Assembly: GCA_034336665.1 (NCBI GenBank)
Contig: JAPFBE010000002.1
Span: 14,052,906 to 14,116,905, forward strand
Origin: Luscinia megarhynchos
Taxonomy: Eukaryota > Chordata > Aves > Passeriformes > Turdidae
Length of the DNA: 64,000 nucleotides
Direction: 5' to 3'
In this document: piece after piece, positions 32,245 through 45,190 of the stretch
Layout: each line of letters begins with the position of its first letter
How positions within the stretch are numbered: the first letter of the stretch is position 1
Translations under genes and position numbers: made by a program
The notes under the pieces: generated by a model
What the model saw: the letters and a program-made list of their open reading frames with translations, nothing else
Told to the model about the DNA's origin: nothing
Databases searched by the model: none

Positions 32245-32762
32245 AAAATTAACTGTATCCAGCTCTGGGGCCCCCACCATAAGAAGGATGTGCAGGAGTG
32301 AGTGCAGAGGAGGCTGTGAAGATGGCTGGGGACTGAAGCACCTCTTCTATGAAGACAGGCTGAGACAGTCAGGGTTGCTCAGCCTAGAGAACAAAAAGCT
32401 CCAGGGAGGGCTGGCTGCTTAGAGCAGCCTTACAGTGCCTAAAGGGAGGGCTACCAAAAGAGCCAGACAAGGATTTTTATAAGGGCATATAGGGAAAGAG
32501 CAAGAGGAATTTGCTTTAAACTGAATGTGGCTGGCTTTAGATTACATACTAGAATGGAATTATTTACTGAGGCTGGTGAGGCACTGAACAGGTTGCCCAG
32601 GGAAGCTGTGGCTGTCCCATCCCTGGAAGTGTTCAGGGCCAGGCTGGCTGGGGCTTTGAGTAACCTGATCTAGTGGAAGTTGTCCCTGCCTAAGGAAGGG
32701 GGCTGGAACAGATGTTCTTTAACAGATGTCCCTTCCCACTCAAATCATTCTATAAGTCCATG
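32245..32762 (+). mobile_element. CR1 LINE 3' fragment
   Basis: The + strand reads as CR1 3' region: CCAGCTCTGGGGCCCCCACC, then GGTTGCTCAGCCTAGAGAA, GAACAGGTTGCCCAGGGAAG and a terminal ATTCTATA at 32747-32754 (the CR1 octamer ATTCTRTG with one change). It is about 520 bp, 5'-truncated and inactive. Confidence 0.88.
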
Positions 32763-33649
32763 TTTCCATGAAATCTGTGTGCTTGCCATGTTCCCTGTGG
32801 ACTGATGGTGCTTCAAGCACCCCAGGAGTGGTCCAGGCAGCCTTGCTCATGCCTGTGCTTAATTATTGAGTCTGTATCTGAGAGAATGCTGGGAGGGATG
32901 TGTGAGGATAGAAGGTGAACCAGGGCTGGGCATCATTCTGGAGACTGGTTTTGGAGCCTCTGCTCCCAGCTAAATAAAAAGCATCAGGTTGTGAAGGCAG
33001 CTGGAGGAGGTGCTCCATACTTGCTGACATGGTGTGCTTTTTTTCTGCTCTCAAGACAACTCTGATGCCTGGCAACTGCAGTAAAGTCAAATATTAGACC
33101 CACTTCTGCAAGCAACTGCTTGTCAATCCCACGTGCCCCAAGTGGAGCTGCAGTATCTGTTCTCCACAGCTGTGGAAATGCAATTGTATTGTGGAGAGGC
33201 AATCTTTTGTCACTCAGAAATTCACCATTTAGTTTCTTTTTTAAAGCATTTTCAGGGCTTTTTCCCCCCCTGGGTATTGAGAGCTTCCTTTAAAGTAAAA
33301 TAAAACAAAGGAGGTTCATCTCCAAGGAGATGTGAGAAGCAGTTTTGGGGAAAACTAACACTGAACAGAAGTCTCAGCTAAAAACATGAACATGTGACAG
33401 AAGGTGGCAATGGCACACGTGCCATCTCAGCTGTGTGTGGGGTGCCCAGGGAGTGCCTGAGACTTCACAACTACTCTGTGTGTCCTTTCAGGCCACTTCA
33501 TTGTTCTCACCTGCTTTTTATGGCCACATTACAGCTTCAGAGAGCAGACCTCACCCTCTTTTAAACTTGACCTGTGCAGCCTGATTGTGTGAGGACACAG
33601 CCCAGTCTGCAACATCACAGCCACTTCCATGGCGAATTGGATTTGTCAG
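32763..33649. other. Non-coding DNA, nothing recognised
   Basis: Mixed-composition intergenic DNA with no supported feature. Confidence 0.4.
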
Positions 33650-33860
33650 TCTCTGGACTGTGGTCTTATAATGTGCTATATTATTAAGTTTCTTTGCCTT
33701 AAGTTGCCAGCTAATGGAATAACCTCTTTGTCTTTATTAGAAAGAGTCCACGGCTTTATTAAGTTACATAATTCACAACCAATAGCGTAATCAATAAAAC
33801 ATTAACAAACATGTAACCTTAGACAAACCTCACATATTGATTTCTTTAAACATTCTCACA
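33650..33860. promoter_or_regulatory. Candidate conserved non-coding element
   Basis: An AT-rich, repeat-free block with several homeodomain or Fox-like cores (ATTATTAAG, CATTAACAAAC, AATCAATAAAA) and retained CpGs (CCACGG, AGCGTAA). Inference only. Confidence 0.28.
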
Positions 33861-36800
33861 AAGCCTGTCTTTGGCTGAAAAAAAATCATTCAGTCCCAGT
33901 GGCAAGCCCCAAAAACATTTAATGCATTAAGGTGTGGGCACTGGAAGACAAATTGAATTGGCTTCCTTGGAAATAAACCTGTCTCTCCCCTGGTCTTTGT
34001 GTATCCACTTCATAATCATAATTTTTTTGCAATTTGGAAGGAAGCTCAAATTTTTTCTTTTATGCCTCATTTTTGTAAGGAAAATACTGTGTGTTGCAAA
34101 ATACACATAGTTAAAAAGGAACATAAGTACTCTCTTATTGCATGGACAAAAATGGATACTGCAAAACCTGTATTACCTGATGGTGATTAACCCTGGGATT
34201 CTCAGCTGTAACTAGCTGTTGTAGTATCAAGCTTAACCTAGCCCTCTATCTGCATTAGGTAGGAAGTTGTGTTTAACATCAGGTAAGAGACTCATTTTTC
34301 TAACACAGAACTTCATGTAAATATATTTTCCAACTGTAAAAAAAAGTGTCTAATGCCTCTCGAGTGCAGTTTAGTGGATGACAATGATATACCTGCAGTT
34401 ATGCTTTTGATACAATCAGGAGAGGTACTATTGTATTATCCCTACCTCTCTATTCTCAAGACTATGTGAAAAACCCCCCAAATCATCAGGCACTCTCTTG
34501 CAGGGAATCTAAGTGCATTATCACACAACAGAATTGCACCAATGATAATTTCACAGGTAATTTAGAACTAGGCTGGAGGAAGTAGCAGAAAAAGGATCTC
34601 AGAGATGCACCAGCAAGGAAATAGAACAGATGTTCATCTTTAGTTTCAGTGATTCAGTGAAAACACACATATAATTTCTGTAACAATTAAGTGCTTAATC
34701 TTTTTGTAACCTATATCCTTGGGCAGTACATTCATGTAAGGAGATTTTTTTGGACTTTGCTTTCCTTTAAAAACAGAATCATCTACTCATTTTGCAAGAC
34801 TTTGAAAGGTTTCCTTGTCAAAAGGGATGTAGGTGAGATGGAGGAATAAAACTTCCCAGCAAATGTTCCCCAAATGTTCCTAGTGTGCAGAGTTCCCATG
34901 TCCCCTTTGGAGACTTTATCATTTAACAGCCACAACGCTCCTTTATTAGATCACTATAAAACAAGTGCCTGGAGGGAATCAGAAATGAATTGAATTTTGT
35001 AGATTTAAATGATTGTGTGGGACCTTTTTGGCTTAATATATACCCTGGAGAGGTTTGCTACTAGAACTTGGGAACTTTATAATAAGAATAATTCCTTAGC
35101 TAGAGATCTTTATCTTGTTACATTAATGATTCACTGGGGGGTTATGCTGGAAAATGAAGGGAAATTTTTAAAAAGGCTATTAGATCAAATGTTCTTATAG
35201 AGACATGCACAGAGATGGTCAACAAAGATTTATAGGCTGGTGAGATAAGGAATTTATTGCCTTTGTGCTGCATGCAGAGGGCAGCTGGCCATTTCAGGAG
35301 GACCTGCCTGTGCTCCTGCTCAGGATTGTCTTCAGCTCACAATCAGCACTCACCAAGATAAGGTTTTGCAGGCCACATCCTGCTTGTGCACTGCAGAATA
35401 CACACACAGCAAGGGAATCCACATAAGTAGTGGGTACAGCTACCTTATCAGACTCTGCATCCAGACCTATTTTTTTACATTCCTGCCTTTATCACAGAGG
35501 TTTTGCAACACTCTTCTTCAGCTCCAGCTCTGCTACATCAGTCCCAGCATGGACTATTTATAGTGCCCACAGCTCCTGTTGGATTTAGTGGATGCTCAAG
35601 GTCTCTAAATAGCAACTGTGTGGTCTCCAAGGATGTGCCATTTGGAGAATGCAGACTCTGCTTGTACTTTGCCCATGCAAAACATTTACTGCATTTCTGC
35701 CATTTATAGCTGCCACTGTAAGGGACTTTGAAGGGCTGTTGCCTATTTCACATGGTTTTACCTGTGATGACAACTCACTAGTTTTAGTGGTAATATCAGG
35801 GAATTGAAGGAGCAGCTACAATCCCCATGGCTGAAGCTAAGCATCCAAAAATAACAAGCTATTAGGAACATGCAGAGTGGCATTTTAGGTCTGAGGAGGG
35901 TGATTTTTTTTTATCCAGCTAGGGTGAATTCCCATTGACAGTCAATAGAAAGGAAAATTGAATAGCACTGTAGCCTTTGTGAATCCAGGCAAAAATGGAA
36001 AGAAATACAGATCACAGGGACATGCACTTACATTCTGCTGTCAACTCACCATCATGATTTGAGAAGAAATGGCTGGTAGTGATGAAATATATGATCACAG
36101 CCAGGGCCTGGAGCTTGAATGTGACAGTGGGGAAAGAGGAAGCATGCTGGTTTTTGCTTGACAGAAGCTGCTGAGAGAGTGGCAGCCTCCAGAGATGTCT
36201 GAGAAACCTTGTTTGGCCCATTCACTAACAGAATCCATTCCTACATCTGTAAAAGCACTAGTATTGTCCCTAGTGCCATACACCAAGCACCCTTTTGTCC
36301 TCTCTTCGCTGTTACTACCTCATCCCCTGTCCATGATGGGTGAAAGGTAATTCCCTTGGCCACTTTCTCTCTCCTGGGCACAAATCTTCCAAGACAGCTG
36401 TAAAGCTGGATATAAGAACCACAGGGAGACCTGTGGAAGAGAAGTGCCCAAGGCCAAACTCTACTGGAACAGATATAAGGAAAAGAAAATCTGTACTTCT
36501 GCTCTATAACTTGCTAGGAGTTGAGGAAATCCCATACCTCTTGGGATCAAGTCTCCTGAGAGTGATTTTGGGATAATCCTGGACAAAGAGCTCTCCATGC
36601 TTAACATTTTTGTGAAGGCAGAATAAGAGCATTGTGAAGAGCGTAACATGCACTTAGTATAGATCAGAAAAAAAAATGTCAAAGGAAATTAATTTAAATT
36701 CCTCTAAATGCAATTAGAGGTGACAAGATTTCTCATGGTGAGACACTGCGTTAAAGCAAAAGCTAAAAGTTCCCATCCAGTTCATAAAGCCTTAGGTAGC

Positions 36801-37212
36801 TATTGGTAATATGAATTAAATTAATCAAAATGGGTAAAAGCTAATGATCCTCTTGGGAACAAAATTAGCTCCTTAATGAAAGAAATGGAGTTCAGAAATT
36901 ATAATAGAATATTAGCAGATGTGCCCTTTGGAAATTATAAATTTGCAAAATCCCCTTATGTACATATTAGTTTGAGTCAAATTATCACTAAATCTGACCC
37001 TGGAGATGTGATGAGAATACACACACTAGGATCTGTTCAGGAGGGCCTGGAATCCTCTGTCAGCAGTTCTGCTGGGCTGGGTTGGTGCCACAAAGCGCTT
37101 TCTCAAATCAGCAACAGGGGACAGTCAAACCCCCAAACTTCTACTTGCAATCTGCCAAGCTCTTGCTAAGGAGTCCTACTGCCTCTTGTGGTCTCTGTGC
37201 TGCTGAGAACAT
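33861..37212. other. Non-coding DNA, nothing recognised
   Basis: AT-rich intergenic DNA. Short open frames are present on both strands but none is supported. Confidence 0.4.
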
Positions 37213-37971
37213 CACAGAATCACAGAATTACTGGGTTGGAAGAGATCCTCAAGATCATTGAGTCCAACCCATGCCTGAATACCTCAAACCATGGCACCGA
37301 GTGCCACATCCAGTCTTTTTTAAAACACATCCAGGGATGGTGACTCCACCACCTCCCCGGGCAGATCATTCCAGTACTTTATCACTCTTTCCAGAAAAAA
37401 ACCTTTTCCTGATATCCAACCTATATTTCCCCTGGCACAGCTTAAGACTGTGTCCTCTCATTCTGTCAGTTGTTGCCTGGGAAAGAGACCAACCCCCACC
37501 TGACTACAGCCACCTTTCAGGCAGTTGTAGAGTGATAAGGTCACCCCTGAGTGCCCTTTTCTCCAGGCTAAACAACCCCAGCTCCCTCAGCCATTCCTCA
37601 CAGGGTTTGTGTTCCAAGCCCCTCACCAGCCTTGTTGCCTCCTCTGGACACATTCAAGCATCTCAACGTCCTTCTAAACTGAGGGGCCAGAACTGGACAC
37701 AGCACTCAAGGTGTGTCCCCACCAGTGCTGAGTACAGGGGAAGAATGACCTCCCTGCTCCTGCTGGCCACATTATAGCTGATACAGGCCAGGGGCCATTG
37801 GCCTTCTTGGCCAGCTGGGCACACACTGGCTCATGTTCAGTTGGATGTGGACCAGCACCCCCAGGTCCCTTTCTGTCTGGGCACTGTCCAGCCACTCTGT
37901 CCCCAGCCTGTAATGCTGCAGGGGATTATTGTGGCCAATATGCAGGACTCAGCACTTGGATTTGTTAAACT

Positions 37972-39172
37972 TCATCCCATTGGACTCTGCCCATCCATCC
38001 AACTGTTCAGGTCTCTCTGCAGAGTGCTCCTCCCTTCCAACAGATCGACACATGCTCCCAGCTCAGTGTCATCTGCAAATTTACTAATGAAGGACTCAAT
38101 GCTCCCATCCGTGTCATCAATAAAAATATTGAACAGGACTGGCCCCAGCACAGACCCCTGAGGAACACCACTGGTGCTGATCCCAGCTGGATGCAGCACT
38201 GTTCACCATCACTCTCTGGGCTTGGCCATCCAGCCAGTTCTTAACCCAGCACAGAGTGCTCCTGTCCAAGCTGTGAGCTGCCAGCTTTTCCAGGAGTGTG
38301 CTGTGGTGGACAGTGCCAAAGGCCTTGCTGAAATACAGGTACACAACATCCACAGCCTTTCCTGCATCCACTAGGCGTGTCACTTGGTCATAAAAGGAGA
38401 TCAGGTTGGTCAAACACGACCTTCCCCTCCTAAACCCATGCTGGCTGGGTCTGATGCCCTGGCCATCCTCTAAGTGCTGTGTGATGGCATCAGTATAAAC
38501 TGTTCCATAACCTTACTGGATGCTGAGGTCAGGCTAACTGGCCTAGAGTTACCAGGATCCTTCTTCCTACCCTTTTTGTGAATGGGTGTCACTTTGGCCA
38601 GTTTCCAGTCACCAGAAACCTCCCCACTGAGCCAGGACTGCTGGTAAATGATGGAGAGGGGATTCACAAACTTATCTGCCAGCTCCCTCATCACCCTGGG
38701 ATGGATCCCATCTGGGCCCATAGATTTATGAACACACAAGCAGCTCAGCAGTTCTCTGACTGCCTCCTTCTGGATAACAGGGGGGACCATTCTGCTCCCT
38801 GACACCATCCACCAGCCCAGGAGGACAGCTGTCCTGAGGACAAGCCATCTTCCCAATAAAGGCTGAGGCAAAGAAGGCGTTAGGCACTTCCACCTTCTCC
38901 TCATCTGCAGTTACTAAGTTCCCTCCATCATCCAATAGAGAACAAAGGTTGGTCTTACCCTTCCTTTTGCCATTAATGTATTTGTAAAAACATTTTTTAT
39001 TATCCTTTACAGAAGTTGCCAAATTAAGTTTGAACTGAGCTTTGCCCCCCCTAATTTTTTCCCTACATGCCTTAGCAGCCCCCTTAAATATTTCCTGAGA
39101 GACTTTACCCTCCTTCCAAAGATGATACACTCTCTTGTAATTCCTAAGTTCCTCCAAAACCTTGTTGCTCAT
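37972..39172 (-). pseudogene. CR1 ORF2 reverse-transcriptase domain, broken
   Basis: Minus-strand fragments in three frames cover the CR1 reverse transcriptase in order: the N-terminal KCFYKYINGKRKGK region (38726-39172), then GPDGIHPRVMRELAD and WKLAKVTPIHKKG (38470-38904), then SKAFGTVHHSTLLEKL (38117-38413), then [20 protein letters not shown] and FADDTELG (37972-38199). The FADD catalytic pair is kept. In the earlier motif, usually LDFSKAFDTV, the bases now give LYFSKAFGTV, so both Asp residues are lost. With the frameshifts this shows a dead enzyme. Confidence 0.85.
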
Positions 39173-39765
39173 CCAGGCTGGACATTTGCCTTGTCAACTC
39201 ATCTTTTGGCACACAGGGACAGTCTGTTCCTGTGCCCTCAAGATCTCTGTTTTGAAGCATGCCCATCTTTCCAGAACTCCTTTGTTTTTAAGGGCTGCTT
39301 CCCAATGAACTCTCTAAATAAGTCTCCTAAATAGGTCAAAGTCTCTCTCCAGAAGTCCAATGTAGAAGTCTTATTGATGTTCCTCCTGATTTCACCAAAT
39401 ATTGAGAACTCTATAATTTCATGATCACTGTGCCCCAAGTGTCCTCCAACCACCACATCTCACACCAGTCCATCTCTATTTGCAAACAACAGGTCATAGT
39501 CATTCCCCTGCTGGGCTCGCTCACCAGCTGCGACAAAAAGTTGTCCTCCACACACCCTAAAAACTTCCTGAAGTGCCTTTTTTCTGATGTATTAAGTTCC
39601 CATGTCTGGTAGGTTAAAGTCTACTGCAAGAACAAGGGCTGGTGATCCTGAAATATTCTCCAGCTGCTTGTAGCATAAGTTGTCCAGCTCTTCTCCCTGG
39701 CTGGGTGGACGTTAACAGACTCCCAGTAGGATGTCAGCCTTGTTGGCCTTCCCCTTAATTCTTAC

Positions 39766-39969
39766 TCATAAGCATTCAACTTCATTTGCATTGGTTTCAA
39801 TACCTATAGCACCAAAACCCTCCCTAATATAAAGGGCCACCCTTCCACCTCTTGTCCCGTTCCTGTCTCTCCTGAAGAGCTTGTAGCCATCCGGTGCAGT
39901 GCTCCAGCTGTGTGAGTCATCCCACCACGTTTCCATTATGGTGACTACATCACAGCTCTGCTGTTGCAT
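39766..39969 (-). pseudogene. CR1 ORF2 endonuclease-domain fragment
   Basis: The minus-strand translation gives METWWDDSHSW, DGYKLFRRDRNG and GGRVALYIREG, which are typical of the CR1 apurinic-type endonuclease (usually ETWWDxxHDW and GGGVALYVRE). The domain is incomplete at both ends. Confidence 0.8.
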
Positions 39970-40190
39970 TATTGCTCTTGCTTATTACCCGTGCTGTGTG
40001 CATTGGTGTACATGCACCTCAGCTGGGCTGCTGATTTCACCCCTAGCTCAGGCTTACCACCCTTGGACCTGCTCCAGACAGCCCAGCTACATCCCCTTCC
40101 CCCTTCAACCCTAGTTTAAAGCCCTGTCAATGAGTCCTGCTAGCTCATGAGCTAAAATCCTTCTGCTCTTAACAGAGAGATAATTAGCCA

Positions 40191-43100
40191 ACAGGGAAGA
40201 TCTTTAGGAAGACTCACATTTCAGCAGGACAGAGGTGGCCCTTGCCCTTGTGGCCATTCCAGGCAGTGGATATTCTGTTCTGGGTGTAGGTCATGACCTT
40301 GTAACCAAAACATGAGGAACAGTTTATCACTGTGGATTAGCATGTAGTGAGGAACAAGAGGCTCATCAGAGATCCAAGACATGTCAAGTCACAGAAAGCA
40401 AACAAAATCCCAAAAAACAAACAAACAAAAATATGATGAATTGCTCATGTTGGGACTACAAAGAATTTATTGCTTGTTTTTATGACTCTTTCCAGCCAAG
40501 AACTTTTCTCATCCATTTATGGAAAACATAAAAGCCACTGGGAGTTAACTAGGATAAAAACTAGATTTAAATCATCCTTACACATGCTGCTCACATCAGC
40601 ATACAGCTGTTTTTCAGCATTTGGAGTCCTTGAAACTTTTAAGCCATTTAGAACAGCATGTGATTGGTATGAAAAACAGCACAGGCTTTCTTTTTATAAA
40701 AAGAAATCACGCTCCAGGGTGCTGGATGCAGGGACTCCAGAAGCCAAGAAAGATGTTTGAAGTCCTTATTGGCATTCCAGGATCCAGAAAACTCTTCCTG
40801 CCTCACGCTATCTCGTAGCAATCCTGATGCATCTGTCCTGGGAACAGAACAAAGGAAGACATTCCCTCTGGTGCAGATGGCTAATGTACAGCACAAAGCA
40901 TGCTTGAGTCCCCAGTCTGAGGATGTAATGTGCATAGTTTAGAGGATGAGCCCTTCCTTTTGTTTTTGTATTTATAGCACAAGCGGCGGCACTGTGAACT
41001 TCCTTGTACTGTCCTGCCAAAGTTGATTCAGCTCTGCTCGGGCTGTCAGGAGTTTGCATGCTCCACTCAATAAGCCACTAATCATGAAAAGATCTTGGAC
41101 AAGGGCAAATGCAACAGCCTTCTGGAAAGTAACTCCTCCCATCCCCAGAACAGAACAGTTCCCAGTTTGCACAAATAAGAAAGCAAACCAAAAACTTTAG
41201 ATGAGGACAAGAAGAAAAGGAGAAGAGAAAAAGAAGTACCACTGAAATTTGTGAACATATGACTGAGGGAGAGAGAGACTCAGCTGAAGGTGGTGGAATT
41301 GGGATGGTGCTTGGGAATCATACAATTTTAGTATCAGACACAGAAATGTGGAATTCTTGGATGCTCAGTCTGAAAGGGCTTTGCAAAAATGGATCTGCAA
41401 CATTCTTACCACCTTTCAGATAAGCAAACTAAAAGAGAAAGAAAATGGAGTGATTTTGGCCAAGTTTTAAAGATCAAGAGTTCTGATTTTAACAGATCTT
41501 TCAGCTTTCAAAAGTTGACTTTATTTTGAATTGCAATGAAACCCCCAGAGTCTGAAATTCTCTACAAACGGGAATTAAAAGAAAACAAACTTCAGTGCAT
41601 TTCAAGTTGATTGACAGGTTTTGTTGTAACAGGAAACTGGAAACATTCTGTTTTGACTTTTTAAAGTTAATATTATAGCAAAAAAGCTAATATGAAGTAA
41701 GGAGAAAGAAAAATCAAGGCAGAGAGTTGTTTTGAAGTAAAAAAAAAAATAGGTTGGGATGTTTCAACCTTACACTGTCAGAACTTTTTTCAGTGATTTT
41801 CTTCCAGAAATCTACTTGAAAGCAATCTTCTTTTGCAAACTGTTTTGATTTCTGATGGCAACACAGACTTTCTGCAATTTTTCTGACCAACTGTGCCAAG
41901 AACCAAACAGTGACAGCTCACTTCACCATCTAAGGACACATTTTAAATGTAAGAACTCTTAAATGCAAGTACCACTTTGTACCATCAACAATACATTTTT
42001 TTTCCACAGGGTATTGAAACTGCCATGCTAGGTCTGACCTGAAATGTATTCACTGATAGCTCAGAGCTGCCTGATCTGGTTTTGAACCTGCTTTTAGTTG
42101 GCACTTGCAATGTTCAGTGGTAATGAGTACCACAGTTTAAGAGTTTATATATATTGTGACAAAACCCATTTTTGTTTATTTCAGTCTTGCTATTCATAGT
42201 TTTTCATTGGGTACCTCATGGGTCTGGAACTGAGCAAAATAATTAATCACCATTTCCCATTTGCTTGCCACACATCACTCCCCAGTCCGTAGATTTCTTT
42301 GATAGTCTCCCCAAGAAGCTGTCTACTATTTTATTATTCTAAGTAATTTTATCTTTTCTGCAGAGTTTGCCGCTTCAAGATTTGCCAGCCTTGCTGAAAA
42401 ATCACACAAATACACAGCACAACAGCAAGAACTTTGCTGCCAGATAACTCCCCTCCCTGCCATGTCCCTGGTCCTGTGGGCTCTGTGAGAACCTAATGTC
42501 CTTAAAGACTTGTGTTGAGAGATCTTTCAAAAGCATTGTCAAACATACATTCAGCTTAACCACATTTTTTTCAGGTAGTTTCCAGCTCCTCCAAGTCTCC
42601 AAGTAAGACTACAAAATCTGTACAGTTCTTTCTGAACAACGTGTATGTGTTTTTGTGTCTAAGAATTCTGTTTATTATTGTTTCTACAAGTTTGACCGTG
42701 GTTTTATTGATCTGTAGTTCCCAGTGAAGCCTAAAGCCATTACTAAAGGCTGGTGACACTTTTGCCACTGTACATTATTCTGCAGAAAAAATGGTAAATT
42801 ACATATGACAATTAGTTGTTGAACAATTTCATATCTGACTTCCTTTATAACTCTTCAGTGCCCTCTACTTGGTTCTTCTGATTTGTCCAGCAATCTCTTC
42901 CATTGACACTCCTGTTTTAGATAGTTTCTTAGGCTACTCAACACCAAATAAAGTTCTGGTGTGAGACCTTGTCTCACAGGTAGTGAGTAGTGACACTAAT
43001 AACTAATTTCCTCTTGTCATAATGACCTTGTCACTCTTAAATCCTTCTTTTGCTTCTTGTTCATCTGCTGGTTTCACTGACTCTTTTTCTGTACTTTTCT

Positions 43101-44680
43101 TTTTTGCTATTGCTGATTCTGCTGCCATTTTTATCATTGGTACTTTCTACATTTTTGTAAAAGATGTCCTGAAAATCTATTATTCCTGCTTAATTTAGTT
43201 TTACATTTAGCATTTAGCATGAAAAAATGTATTTTTTTTAGCTTTCTCATTTTAATGCTTTTCTTGTCTCTAATAGTTCTCTTTTACTAGTAATCAGAGT
43301 GGCTTTCTCAAGGGTTATTTTTGTAGTTAGTATGGCATCTCTAGTCTTCTTGCTGCCTGCCAGCATCTCTCTTTTTATTTTTCTGTGCACACATAGCTTC
43401 AGTATTAAAGCCCATTTGATGACAAGTACTGAAACTTATTGTTGATATTTAGCACAGACATTAATCAAGGGTTATTTTGTGACTAGTACCACCTGAGGAG
43501 TATAAAACGTTAATAGATATTGGATCAGTTTAATTTCTTAGTCAATTGCTGACATTTTTATTTCACCACTGTAAGCTGAAAAAGAGTAAATGCAATAAAT
43601 CCCTGATGAAACACATTCCACTCTTCTATTCAGGGGGCTTATTCTCTAATCCACAGCACTTTTTAACCCCCCAATTTGCTTTTCCTAGTCCAGAACTTGT
43701 GAAATCTAGATTATTTTTTCCTAGCTTTCTTACAGATTTCCCATCTGTCCATCATCAAAAAACCCCATGTATTCAGTAACAATAACAGTGCTTTCTCACT
43801 TCAGAGACATAATTAGTGTGAGGAGATGTACAGTAAAGCAAGCTGTGGAGACACCAGCTCAGTGAATGCTGTATGTGAGAAAGTTTTTCATCACCCCATC
43901 ATGTGATTCTTTCTTTGGAGATTTCCAAACCTCAACCCCTTTATCTACATATTCTGTGAAAATGGAGTCTGCTTGCTGGCATGTAAGACCTGATACCTGT
44001 GAAAATGGATTCATGTCTACTGTTAAGGATTGCTTACAATTTGCTGCATTTGGGAGGAAACATAATTTTTGTTGAAATGAACAAACTTGCTCTGGAGCCC
44101 AGTAAAACACTGCAGACAAGTTCCTACATAATAGGAGAGGTTGAACCTCCTGAAGTTCAAGATTTGGAGGCCTTAGAAGTTATCTAGCTCTGGCACAGGG
44201 CTAAAAAGAACAGCTAGAGAGTAATTTAGTAATTGGGAAATTCTTGTGATTATTCTTATCAGAAAGAACACTTTCTTATTTTATTTATATATATCTATAT
44301 ATTATATATTAGCAAAAAATGTTTTTAGAGGGGTCAGCAGTCCACAGATACAAAGAGAATAATTTACTAAAATATGTGCTGCTTTGTTCATATGGAGAAT
44401 AAAAGGAATTTTTAAAAATCAAGTAAAATTCTAAAAAACCAAGCACACTAAATACTAATAGTCACAGTCATAAAAAATTACATGCATAATTAAAAGATCC
44501 ATTTCAAGGCACTCTTGCATTTGCTAATAAAAGTTTCCTTATGATTACCAAAATACAACTTTCCACATAAAAAGGCAATCAATTTTTTTTCCACAAAAAA
44601 AACAAATGACAGCTTTGTTTTCAGTGACCTTGCAAGATTTTGAAACATTTATGTTGGGGGGCAGACCGTCCAACCAACAA
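40191..44680. other. Non-coding DNA, nothing recognised
   Basis: 4.5 kb of AT-rich intergenic DNA with no supported gene. There is an AT-rich run at about 44279-44311 (TTTATATATATCTATATATT). Confidence 0.45.
44279..44311. repeat. AT-rich low-complexity run
   Basis: A TTATTTATATATATCTATAT-type run of about 33 bp with only one C and one G. It has no other sign of function. Confidence 0.75.
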
Positions 44681-44699
44681 TTAAACCCCCACACATTTG

Positions 44700-45190
44700 A
44701 CCTCCCAATCCTTTAAATGAATGTACATAAATGATTTAGATAAGGACGTCAGATGTGAGATACCAGTGTCTGTTGATAGTGACAGAACTGGAGAGGGCAA
44801 AGGTGAATAATGACCAATGTAACTGGATTCGGGATGAAGCAGATCTTTCAGGCAACTGTGCCAGTAAATAGAAAACAATTTAAATTAGAAAAATGTTACA
44901 TAATAAATCTAGAGGCAGTGAGAGTACCTTTTAAGCAGAGGAGTAATTCAGAGCGATCTGGCCAGGAAAGGAATTTACTCCAGGGATTACTTTAGCAAAG
45001 CCCTCCGAGCCATCCATCTGGAGTTCAACTCCAGCACAATAGGCAAGGGGAAACTGGATGAATCAGAGAAGAGACTATAAATCAGGAGAAGGGGTGATGT
45101 TTCTGCATGAGATACACTGTGCTTGGTTTTCAACACACAAGAAAAGGACATTACTGCCCTGGAACAGGTACAGCCTCAGCCAGCCAGATT
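44700..45190 (+). mobile_element. Possible ancient CR1/L3-type LINE remnant
   Basis: The + strand near 44725 can be read as a decayed INDLDKDVRCEI stretch, which resembles the region just before the FADD motif in CR1/L3 reverse transcriptases. Around 45110-45175, CACTGTGCTTGG and ACAAGAAAAGGACATTACTGCC resemble the downstream CR1 phrase about an element defining a 3' region. Stops are frequent. Identity is low and the ends are approximate, so this is a tentative call. Confidence 0.4.

Larger units (their letters stand above)
37213..40190 (-). mobile_element. Long 5'-truncated CR1 LINE
   Basis: This minus-strand CR1 of about 3 kb starts at the left with two exact copies of the terminal octamer (CACAGAAT at 37213-37220 and 37221-37228, the reverse complement of ATTCTGTG). 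It then has 3' UTR, the reverse-transcriptase domain (about 37970-39170) and the endonuclease domain (about 39700-40000). The right end, near 40190, is the 5' truncation point and is approximate. It is the least decayed CR1 in the window but has stops and frameshifts. Confidence 0.9.

Noticed and set aside
37271..37777. A 168-codon + strand frame
   Set aside because: It is antisense to the CR1 3' region and has no protein-family resemblance.
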